64,000 nucleotides of DNA, taken from assembly GCA_027924645.1 (NCBI GenBank), contig BSBN01001150.1, positions 3,472,001 to 3,536,000 on the forward strand, in the 5' to 3' direction. Shown in pieces: positions 44,601-54,449 of this stretch (positions are counted from its first letter, which is position 1; every line of letters starts with the position of its first letter). The stretch is from Cunninghamia lanceolata. Its lineage: Eukaryota > Streptophyta > Pinopsida > Cupressales > Cupressaceae. The notes beneath the pieces are model-generated. The model saw nothing but the letters and a program-made list of their open reading frames with translations. It had not been told where the DNA came from and made no database searches. The position numbers were made by a program, and so were the translations under genes.

Positions 44601-46000
44601 TAAATTCTTGACACTAGACAATTTCACACAAGGTTTAGCCCCCTCCCAAATGTTGTACCACTTTTAGGACTTGATTAAGGATCATTGATAGGTCCCCTGG
44701 CCACACACCCTTCTGAGGGCTAATCTCATATTAAAGTGTGTTAGCCTTGTGTGCCTTGGGCATTGCACCTTGTTGGCCTAAAGTCATTTGGGCCCCCGAA
44801 AAGTAATTAGGATTCATAAATGTATGTCTCTATTACTCATTTAGACCTAATGGAAAAATTCTCTAAGGATTCTCTATGTAATTGCTCTCTAACAAGCTTT
44901 TATCTACAAACTCTCTATTTGTGCAGAATATTGTTGTGTGCTCACCCTTGTTGTAGATCTTGGTGGAAGCTCCTTCCGCCTTCACTCACTCCTTATGGTG
45001 ATTTGCTTGTGACATCATCCTATCAAGGATTCCATGTTCATGGTAACATCTTTCCTTTCTACTTGATTCCATTCATCTTCTATTATTTAGATCTTCCTCT
45101 ACCCTCCTAAGGCACACACTCTTGATCTAATCTTTGCTGTTGTGGAGGTGGGAACACCATTCATGGGGTTTGACTTAGGCAAGCCCCTAAACAACAACAA
45201 CATTATTCCTCTTTTATGTGTGTAGGTTGAAGATGGAAGATCTGACAGAAACAAATGACTGAAAGACAAAAACATAGGTGTCGAAAGTATCAGCCCAAAA
45301 CCCTATGAAACTAGCACTTGGGTGCTAATGTACCTCCAGATCTGGTCCAAATTCCTGTGGTGGACTCAACAGCTCTTCTATGCTCGTTTCAACTCAAGTT
45401 TTTTGGGTTTTTAGTCCCGACAGGTTAGTTATCTCTGTTTTGGCATATTTCATCATAGAAACCCTAAATCTAGCCTCATTAATTCAATCTTCTCAATTAC
45501 AACAAAAAGGATAAAACCCCTGTAGCTTGGCTCTCCTTCAATATCTTGGTTCATATTCCAATGTTTAATGGAAAGGATTGACCTAGCTAATTGACTAGTA
45601 ATTAGGTCTCTCTTTTCTATATAACATTTTGGTGAACCCAATGTACCCAACACTTGTACTTACTAATTTCATCGTGCTTAGATCTATCGATGTGTTAATT
45701 AGTTGATAGATTTGATTAAATATTTAGGTTGCATACCTCTTTTTATCTCATACATTTGGTCTAGAAAGAAAAACAATTATACATCTTTGTTGTTATGGTT
45801 ACCAAAACTTAAACATTTTTGTGAACCCAATGTATCTTGCACTTTTATAGCCTTCTTTATTTATATTTGATCTATTTACTATCTTAGATCTTGTTGGTGC
45901 CTGAATTCATTGTCGGTTATTTTAGCAATTTTCATGCAGGCACCTTCCCAAAAAATCCAAAAAAGTTCTAAGTCTTTGGGCCTCCTCAGCATGTTTTAAC
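44601..46000. other. Noncoding region with a diverged direct repeat
   Basis: TTTGGTGAACCCAATGTACC near 45629 recurs as TTTTGTGAACCCAATGTATC near 45818, about 190 bp apart. A related block (GGTTACCAAAA...) appears near 48190. No gene is supported. Confidence 0.4.
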
Positions 46001-46125
46001 ATCAGCATCATATTTTCTTTGGAGGAGGTCATCATCATCATGTTTCCAGACATCACCCTGATGTTGCTTACGAGGGTCATCATATTTTCTGTCAGCATGA
46101 TCTTTCGCTGGGGTGATATTCTAAC

Positions 46126-46245
46126 ATCGGGTGATCTTACTTAAGATCATCCTGATGATGTTGCTGCAAAGTCCTGAGTATGATCCGATCTTCATCAGGG
46201 TCATCATATTTGAACATCGGGTGATCTTAGTCAAGATCATCCTGA
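46126..46245. repeat. Two copies of a palindromic GGTGATCTTA word
   Basis: GGGTGATCTTACTTAAGATC (46128) and GGGTGATCTTAGTCAAGATC (46218), each followed by ATCCTGATG. Within each copy GGTGATCTTA faces TAAGATCATC as an inverted repeat. The copies are 90 bp apart and could bind a dimeric factor or form hairpins. Confidence 0.6.
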
Positions 46246-46292
46246 TGTTGTTTTATCACTTCATGTTTGTTGTTTTATCACCTTGATGATGC

Positions 46293-46703
46293 TGACGTCA
46301 TTCTTATGTCAGGGTGATATCTGTTTTTCTACCTGTCTGCATCATGATATTTCTGAAGGGAGATATTCGCCTGTCGGCTTCATGCATTGTCCAATGGGGG
46401 TGATCATTTCAAATATCAGTCACATATTCATATATCACCCCGATCTTATAGTGGAGCTACAGTGTAGCATGATATGTGTGCATCAGGATGATATTTCCAA
46501 ATATCTGGTTATCTTCCAAATATCATCCTCATGCCGATGTATGGTGACGTCATCAAGGTCCGGGGGGGTCATATTTCTAACACTGATCATCTTGTGGAGA
46601 TCCCCCGATATTCGCAAACATGACGATGACGTCATCCGGATATGAGGAGGTGCACGATAGGCAGATATGCTGATGACGTCAGCAGGATATGACAGTGACG
46701 TCA
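46293..46703. promoter_or_regulatory. Cluster of five TGACGTCA palindromes
   Basis: Perfect TGACGTCA at 46293-46300, 46545-46552, 46627-46634, 46674-46681 and 46696-46703. This is the classic bZIP (TGA/C-box, CRE-like) site. The cluster lies 240-650 bp upstream of a TATATAAAG box at 46939, so it fits the U3 enhancer of the LTR that follows. Any inducibility is inference. Confidence 0.6.
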
Positions 46704-46749
46704 TCAGGATGTTCATCGGCCAGACATTTGGTATCAGCTAAGCAGGAGG

Positions 46750-48118
46750 ATCTTCCTCCGATGCATCAGGTTGTGCCGATGAAGGCGATTATCATGTAGG
46801 TGATATTGCGATGATGATGCTAACGTCAGGGTGATATTTCAAGCAACAGGTTATCATGCTGCTGGAGGATGATGATGAAGGTTTATACTAGTGTCGTTGG
46901 GAGCAAAAGCACCGACATCATATATGCTCGCGACCTAGTATATAAAGTGTTGAAAGGGTCGCCGCGGGGTGCATGTGGGATAATTGATATCCTGCATATT
47001 TTGAAATATCACGATGAGGTATTTTGGCGGGAAACGGTTGCGATGCACTGTTTGATGTTTTCCCAAGGCCGCGGGTTGGTGCGCCATTAATGGCGATTGT
47101 TGCAGAGGTATGGACGGATCTAGTACTTGATTGAAGATGTGGATCCCTAGGCGGCAACGCAGGGCTTGAGGTTTCTTCCTGTCTCCTCCCCTACCTGCTG
47201 CATTCATGTTTGGGCGCCAATCTGGTAATGCGTTGAGCGCCATTTTTCTGATACTGTGTATCTGGTGGGATTTTTGGTCAACCATGTAATTAATTGCTGT
47301 GGTACACTTTCTGGCTATTATAGGCAGACTGTGTTACCATTGTTGAGGGTTGTTGAAAACTGGACATTTTGGCTCTGTAATAAGATACAACTAGTTTTGG
47401 TTGCTCTGTGCAGCAAAACTTGTGAGTTTATGTATCTCCTGTTGTACGTTTTGGCATGAATCCACTGATTTCATGGTTAATCTTATATGAATAATGCTAT
47501 GTTTGCATGTGTTATGCTGATTCTGTCTCCAGTTTTGCATGTATCTTTCTTCCTGCAATAGGGATGCCATAAGTATCGACAGCTTAACACTCTGTATTGG
47601 GAGATATCTGTAAGGCAGGTATCATGTGTATCCCCCTGAAATCTAGTTTTAGCTATTCATGCTGATCATTCACAGGTGTATGTCTACCGACTCCAAGCCA
47701 TGGATAGGCACCAATCTAGCTCTGTGTTGAGGTTATACACCAGGTCCAGGTTTGCATCCAAACACCATTTCAAACCATCTCTCCCTTCCATCTGTTAGTT
47801 GTAGGATTAGGAGTAGGAAACCCTTGCATGCTCTCATCCCTAACCAGACATATATGTCCAAGAACGTTGCCCACCTTGTGATCTATCATACAGATCTTGG
47901 TCCATACATGAGAGTATTCTGCCTGTTGTTGTCAATTTAGATCTTTCTATCTTTGAGCTAGTCAAGGTTACATCTTGAGTTATAGGGATCCCCCCCTTGG
48001 TGCGGCAGAACCAGAAGTGAAGGGGAGGAGCTCACGCAACCTCCTGTATTAGTTGGCTGAATCTGCCTGTGCATTAGAAGTGGCAAACCCTAATGTTGAT
48101 TCAGAAGAAAAACCAACA
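46750..48118 (+). repeat. LTR of a Gypsy-like family, plus orientation
   Basis: A TATA box TATATAAAG at 46939-46947 is followed by about 1.2 kb that matches, in inverted orientation, 53286-54230. Shared pieces include GGTTGTTGAAAACTGG, AATAATAAGATACA-type and TGAGTTTATG words, TATGTCTACCGACTCCAAGCC (partner TATGTCTGTTGACTCCAGGCC), GATAGGCACCA and TTTGCATCCAAACAC, and CCCCCTTGGTGCGGCAGA. The proposed end is ACCAACA at 48118 (partner ACCCAACA). The start is not fixed because the U3 region has diverged. Confidence 0.6.
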
Positions 48119-48609
48119 GATCTGATTAACATTGAATTGATTAAAATCTCTTTATTTGTAGATCTTGCATCTTGCACTCTTTCATTGTTGCGGTTACCAA
48201 AAACCTCATCTTTTTGGTAAATGTTGCTAGTTTTGCACTTAGTGTTCATGACTGCAAACCTATTTCAGCTCTTTCCTATGTTGATTAGTTGTTAGATCTG
48301 ATTACAATTTGTTGTAGCATATCATACTTGTAATTTTTATTTAAATTAGAAAGTAAGAACATTCATACATCTACCTTTTTATTTGAGATTTGAAAGCAAA
48401 AACATAAACAAAACTATCTATATGCAAACATGTCTTTTCTTCCATCATTTTCCAACTCTACTCGAAGGGTTTGTGAAATTGATGTTCCATTTCTTAAATA
48501 TGGTAAAAACAAAGCATTTACTATGTCCTTATATTCCTTTGATCCATATCCTTAGATTCCTCTTAATTATGAGGAGATCTTAGCACAAGAGGATGAAATA
48601 TTCCTTAAC
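48119..48609. other. Leader region between LTR and gag remnant
   Basis: No ORF with family features. It probably corresponds to the untranslated leader of the Gypsy-like element. No clear primer-binding site is seen directly after the LTR. Confidence 0.35.
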
Positions 48610-50050
48610 ATTACTTCTCTCCATTTGGATGATTTCTCCTCTAAAGACGAGGCATTAGTGGATGTTGAGCATACTACTTCTACTTCTACAACATCTTCCA
48701 TAGTACATGATGATTCCATGCTCATCCTATTGATCTTCCTCCTTTGGTTGCATGTTCAAGTACCTTGGACATCACTAAGGATGTGAAGACCTTTGATATT
48801 CCTCCTTTGGTTGCATGTTCAAGTACCTTGGAGATCACTAAGGATGTGAAGACCCTTGATATTCCTCCTTTAGTTGCATGTTCAAGTACCTTGGATATCA
48901 CTAAAGATATGAAGACTCTTGATATTCCTCCTTTAGTTGCATGTTCAAGTACCTTGGATATCACTAAAGATGTAAAGACCTTTTCTCTTTCTCCTTCAGT
49001 TACATGTTCAAGTCCCTTGGACATCATTAAAGATACAATCATCAACAACTTTCTTAACATCACTCTACCTTCCCTTCATTCCAATGCTCTCCCTTCGAAA
49101 GATGAAGCATTAGTGAATGAAGAGCCTTCCCTCACATTGAATCCTTCGGGGATGGATGTTGAACATAATTGAAAAGATAATAATATAAATTCCATCATCA
49201 TCAATAGACTTACCCCACCCATTAAGAGGATGTTGGATAAGTGCAATAATGTTCAAAACATTCCTAAAATCATTATGCATAAGGCACTTGATCCACCTCC
49301 TATTGCTAAACCTGTGATTATAGTTTGAGGTGTTTTAAACCCATCTGGACCTCCTGGTTATATTTTCAACTTTGTAAAACAACTTACTCAAAACTACCAT
49401 TTGGTTCAAAATGTGTCGCAACAACCTAGTTACCACGCGGTTGCTCACATGTACAACACTCGAAATAACAAACAGAAGAACAAGCACTGAGTGTGCCCAT
49501 TTCTCTTCCACCTTCACAACCTTTTCTTCCACCACCCCCTCGTCTTTCACATCATACTACTAGAGAATATGATCTTGTTGAGTAGCTCCATGCTACTCTA
49601 GCTAAGATCTCACTCTGGGATTTAATACAAACCTCGTTTGCATACCACAGAATGCTCTAGGAGGCTCTACAAAAGGTAGTCATCACACCTTCTGTTAGAC
49701 TGAATGATGTAGCATCTCTGTTTGATTGTATGCATGCGACGAGTTTAGACATCACCTTTCCACAACATGAATTACCTCCCATAGAAGCACAAAACCAATA
49801 CGATCCTCTCATGATATTTTCCATTATTAGTAGAATTGGAATAAAGTGTACTATGATTGATGATGGGTTAGGTCTTAATGTTTGTGGCATTGAACTGTTA
49901 CATAAGATTAGTGTAGATACCTCCCTTATCAAGCTCGATACTCTAAATATATGTGGGTTTGATAATGTTGGTAGACAATCACTAGGCGTGTGCATGAAGA
50001 TGGGGGGCCAAAAAGTGGCCACCCTACTTTTTAGTGCTAGGAAACCATAA
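48610..50050 (+). pseudogene. Gypsy-type gag/protease remnant
   Basis: A degenerate coding region on the plus strand. A repetitive acidic gag segment (48738-49172) is followed by stop-ridden sequence with PSYHAVAHMYNTRNNKQKNK. A clearer protease segment is open to 50050: MIDDGLGLNVCGIELLHKIS, then VDTSLIKLDTLNICGFDNVG. In Gypsy proteases the matching motif is D-x-GSSLNIC with VD..LIK. Here the active-site triplet reads D-D-G-L. The frame closes at KVATLLFSARKP. RT, RNase H and integrase do not follow. It may belong to the LTR at 46750-48118. Confidence 0.65.
48738..49052 (+). repeat. 63 bp coding tandem repeat (21-residue units), five copies
   Basis: Units start at 48738, 48801, 48864, 48927 and 48990, exactly 63 bp apart. 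Each encodes a version of PPLVACSSTLDITKDVKTFDI. The last unit is the most diverged (SPSVTCSSPLDIIKD). The period is a multiple of three and reading frame is kept through four junctions. Confidence 0.92.
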
Positions 50051-50256
50051 CACGATCGCATTTTAGACTGCTAAATAAAGTGCAAAAACATAGTCTCACG
50101 GCCTCACTTTTAAACTGTTATTTTCCTATTGCATCCAAAACGTGACTAGGGTTTTAACATGAGCACATGTTGAGAGATTTGAAGGATAAGACCATCGAAC
50201 AAGATGTTGCATTGCCAATCCCGCCATGGATGAGGGAAACAAATTCAGGGGTGTTG

Positions 50257-51209
50257 CCACAATAATGGGTTACACTTTTTGGGACATCCTGATTTTTGTT
50301 GAAATTACATATTTTAGAAAATATAATGATTTAAGCCTTGAAAGGTTCCATTTAAAGGATCTTAATTGAAGAGGGTTTGATCAAACCCCCTTGGATAGAA
50401 TCCCATTAGTTTTAAACCATACCTATAATGGAGTCTCCTCTACACCTATCACAATGCTGATAAAAAACCACTTTTGATTTACCTTTTGGGGGATCAAATG
50501 AATTCATTTAAAATTTATGTTTTGTAAGTATGTAGTCCTTATTATAAGCTTTCCAAAAAGTATAATTTTAAATATATTTAATTTGATTATTATATTTATT
50601 TTTATTTCTTGTGAATGTAAGTTTTTCAATGAACATCAAGGTCTTTGTTTCACACATACAAAAAAATAGGAAAATAGAGAAAACAAATTCTAAAAAATAA
50701 ATGTCCTCTAGGTATTGATGTCCTTATTCCGACAAATTTTTTTTAATTCTGATACATACGAAAAAAATTATGTTGGATAGAATACGACTATGTCTAAATT
50801 ATAATTGGTTTGACTTCAAAACTTAATTAAAAAAAAATTCAACAAAACATTATGAAACCAAATGCATCCTCTAGATATTGGTGTTACCAATCTAAATTTA
50901 AGAGAATCGGAAATTTATCCTTTGTAGAAAAAAAGTTATGTGTGACAGAATACACATCTCTTTAAAAAAATGTTGTTTACTATTAAAAACTAGTTATCAA
51001 AGGAGACACAATTTTTTTTACAATTTAACTCCAAATTTTTTTAAAAAAATATATTTAGAATCTACAAACAAAATCTCACAAATCACTAGTTCACATCATC
51101 TTCAAATTCCTAACGGTTTAGCGGCTATAGATGTCAGAAAGTGAAGATTTAGTTCAAAATGTTGATTTCAATGTTAAGTTTGGCCAAAAAATGTAACCCA
51201 TTAATGTGG
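50257..51209. mobile_element. Terminal-inverted-repeat element, about 950 bp
   Basis: The left end CCACAATAATGGGTTACACT pairs with the right end (reverse complement CCACATTAATGGGTTACATT). Continuing inward, TTTTTGGG pairs with TTTTTGGC, giving about 27 bp with three or four mismatches. There is no transposase inside and the interior is AT-rich. Flanks do not show a clear target duplication, so class is open (MITE or deletion derivative of a DNA transposon). Confidence 0.55.
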
Positions 51210-51329
51210 GATGACCCTCAGGCAACTGAAGAAGGAAGAGTTTTATCAATTTTCTTCATTTCAAAACAAAATGAAGTTATTTTTGATTGTTTTAATTGAA
51301 TTTTTCTTTTCAATTTTTTAGTTAATGAA

Positions 51330-51623
51330 TCATTGCAAAACCCCAATCCAGATGTTGAAATTCCTGTTGAAGAGCAACCTCAAAACCCTCAAACTCTGTC
51401 TTCATGTCCTCACCCTTCACGTGACACCCAACAAAATTATTTAAGCCAAATTGAAGAAAACAAAAAACAACTTCAATCTTTAGTTGAAACATTGAAAAAT
51501 CTGGATACAAGCAACAATCACAGGAGAACCCTTGCCACTTCACTAGAGTTGATTATTTCTCACATTGACTCAGTTACAAAGCATATCACCGATTGGAAGG
51601 ACTATAGGGAGGAGTGTTGGTAA
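51330..51623 (+). other. Exon-like ORF, unrecognised
   Basis: After the acceptor TTCAATTTTTTAG the frame is open for about 100 codons: QNPNPDVEIPVEEQPQNPQ, then a helical part ENKKQLQSLVETLKNLD and ISHIDSVTKHITDWKDY, to a stop at 51621. It is proline-rich then coiled-coil-like, and no family is recognised. It may belong with the exon chain at 52.5-53.2 kb on the same strand. Confidence 0.3.
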
Positions 51624-52490
51624 TTCTACGACGATAAATTATCATACAAACAAGTCAAAGATAACAACATTTTGAAAAGTGAACTGTGCACTTTTCATCG
51701 ATCCTAAAACAAAACAACCATTACATGGGAGTTACAAACGATTCCCAATTCATTAGTGTGTGCATGAAGCAATATCCCAAATTTTTTGGGATAGATGGTA
51801 CATGGTTTTTGATGACTTCCATTGTAATAATAACGAGGTCCCCCAATATTTTTTGAGGAAACTCTATTGTCCTCAACGACATCCCAAACTACTTTGGCAT
51901 CCAGGAGTTCCAGGGTAGAGGTGGTGGCTCTACATAGGATAGAGAGGTTCACATCGTGCCCAAGATTGTCCACCGAGACCCATTATGAGGCCACAACATG
52001 TCTCACTCTTTTCAACTTTGAAGGAGAGTGTTGAGGTGGAGTCACTACATTCCTTGAGTTCCCTCACTCGGACTTTATCACAACATGGTAGTGATCTTTC
52101 GTAGGCTGGAGAGTGTGAGTGCAGTAGGCATCGTCAGTCCCCCCATCTTTGTGGGTCATGTGGGGCATTGTGTGATGTTGGGACCGAAGACACGACCCAG
52201 GATGCAGACATTCCAGAGCGTTAGGATGATGCAATGCAAGGGCATCAACAAGTGATGGACACATCCATATTGGATGATATTGTTCTCATAGACGACCTCT
52301 TACAACATACGTGTGGTATTGACTCCTGAGTAAATTTTTACAAGGTTTTGCAAATTAATATATTTGTATTTGAAATCTCTAATTAATTATATGAGTAGAT
52401 ATTATAAGTCAAAATTAATGTATTCAATTTTCTACACTATGAAATTCTAGGGTCAAAGTATTCATCTTGTGTGTTAGTCGTCTAGTGCAA
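51624..52490. other. Noncoding or decayed exon region
   Basis: A plus-strand stretch ending HQQVMDTSILDDIVLIDDLL near 52310 looks protein-like, but it contains a TAG and has no convincing splice borders. Otherwise nothing is recognised. Confidence 0.3.
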
Positions 52491-52494
52491 GGTT

Positions 52495-53170
52495 AGGAGA
52501 GGTCTAGTCAACAGGTATGTAATTTATCACAAGATCGTAAATATAGTATATGTAAACTTTTTGTCATATATCAATGGTAATCTTATTTAGTTACAATTTG
52601 ATGATGAAAGGGTGGATGTTGGAGCATCACCATCAAGACGATTTCCTTGGTCCCCAGGCATAGGCACTTTCACTCAGGTAAATTTTACCATTTCTAATAA
52701 TTATGCACTTAAATAATGTTATGTATCTATTTTGGTCAAATCACATTGAACTCTATTTTCAGATGTTGAATATGCATACTCCTCCTCATCTTCGTCAGTT
52801 AGCGGAAGTGGGCATTGCTGCAATTGTTTTGTCTACAAATCCTTTGATCGAGGTATGAGCCAGTAACATGTAAATGTCATTTTGTATTTCTTGTTTTATC
52901 TCACGTCATTTAATGTACATAAATGATATTCATGTTTACTCAATTTTTCTTCTTCATTCTTCTCATAGGAGGTCACAACTCCAACCCGTCTAGTGACAGA
53001 TGAAGAGAGACAAAAAATGATCGAGAGGGATCACCAGATAGTGGTAAGTGATTGATTGCATATGTCATGTTATATATTTTGAATATTTGCTTTAGTAATG
53101 TGTATATTGTTTGATTGCATTAACATGTGGAACTTCAAGAATCTTTATCGAGGAGGTCTAGTCGACAGGT
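52495..53170 (+). CDS. Chain of phase-0 exons of an unknown gene (partial)
   Basis: Successive exons with good splice signals on the plus strand. A short exon ends at 52514 (ERSSQQ|GTATGT). Then come 52591-52677 (29 codons, LQFDDERVDVGASP to GIGTFTQ, donor GTAAAT), 52763-52852 (30 codons, MLNMHTPPHLRQLAEVGIAA to NPLIE, donor GTATGA) and 52969-53043 (25 codons, EVTTPTRLVTDEERQKMIER to QIV, donor GTAAGT). A short exon SLSRRSSRQ ends near 53167 (donor GTGAGA). The three middle exons are exact multiples of three with no stops and AG acceptors, so the spliced frame is open. The two short exons resemble each other (AGGTCTAGTC-A/G-ACAG) and may be duplicates. The function is unknown; it might be the tail of a domesticated or transposon-borne gene. 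Confidence 0.42.
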
Positions 53171-53285
53171 GAGAGAGGATGATTCATTGACTAGTTCACT
53201 ATCTTCACATCCTAGCAAGGGTTGTTGATTGTTTGATAACAGTCCATAGGAGGTTTGATTTTGAAACATTTTGTTGCATATGCCA

Positions 53286-54419
53286 TGTTGGGTTTTATCC
53301 CAGCTGATTGTTTCCTAAGTAATCCCTACAAGGTAGCCATCACTTATCAATAGGATTCTTAGGTCAGGGGCCAACAGTAAAGGAGATAGACTCTATAGAT
53401 GTCTCCTCTCATTCGTTAGGCTCTGCAGGACCAAGGGGGTATTCCCTATTCAATATCCATGGAATGAATCTGTAAACTTACTGGGATATTGACACAAAGC
53501 AGATAAATCCTCTCTAATGCAAATGAAAACTATAAAATAAGTACAAAAGGGCTAGCTTTGGGCTTTATGTTTAGTTGTGAGTCAGAGGATTTGGGTCCTA
53601 AAACTACTTCTAAGTCCTAAAAGGCTTGTAAATAAGATTTTGATTTTAATTGTGTTTGGATGCAAGACTAGGACCTTGGATCACAACCTCAATACCCAAA
53701 TAGACTGGTGCCTATCTCAGGGCCTGGAGTCAACAGACATACATATGTGATCGCTTACCATAAACTTAAATCAACAATCAGATTTCAAGGAGATTTTTTA
53801 GTATCTGCCTGACAAATACTTCCCAGGACTTAGTATTTAATCATCCATACTTACAAATATCCCTATTGCAATATTTTTTCCAATGCTTAACCCAAAACAT
53901 TTAATTTGTCCCTTGAACAAAAGTAGAAGATTAACATTCAACACAGATAACCCATGTTCGAGAACCTTGAATAACCCTTAGCTATTTAGATTCAGAGGAA
54001 AAATACACACAATTTGGAGACAGATAATCAAATACATGCAACAAAGCATTACTCATTTAGAAACAACATGAAATTGATAAATTTATGCACAAGACATTCA
54101 ACAAATGGTTCATAAACTCAGAAGACACAAGATAGAGCCACCCAGCAAGTCTGTATCTTATTATTCCTCCAAAATTTGCCAAGTCTTCAACAACCTTTAA
54201 AATGAGCAACATAGTTCCTTTATAGACTAGGATCATGCTCTCAGCATTAATTACATGTCATTTCAAATTTGACTTGATACAAAGAACTGCCAAAAGGGCA
54301 CCAGGAAACATTAATTGCATGAGGGAGAAGAAGAGAGGAGGAGTGGTTGAACTTGGGAGATGTGCAGCCGCTCGAGGATTTGCCTTGTTAATGCTGAGGA
54401 TGTAGTGGTTGACTTGTCA
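53286..54419 (-). repeat. LTR of the same Gypsy-like family, minus orientation
   Basis: On the minus strand it begins TGACAAGTCAACCAC (54419) and ends AAAACCCAACA (53286), TG...CA, 1134 bp. The U3 TATA-like CTATAAAGG is near 54228. From there to the end it matches 46939-48118 with scattered indels. It lies directly downstream of the broken gene 54450-57720 in the same orientation, so it could be that element's 3' LTR. No matching LTR was found at 57.7-59 kb. Confidence 0.6.
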
Positions 54420-54449
54420 ATCCTTCGATCCATATCTATTCATCATATG

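Noticed and set aside
46283..46645. 120-residue ORF over the TGACGTCA cluster
   Set aside because: Codons arise from repeated GATGATAT/GACGTCAT words; low-complexity and overlapping regulatory DNA.
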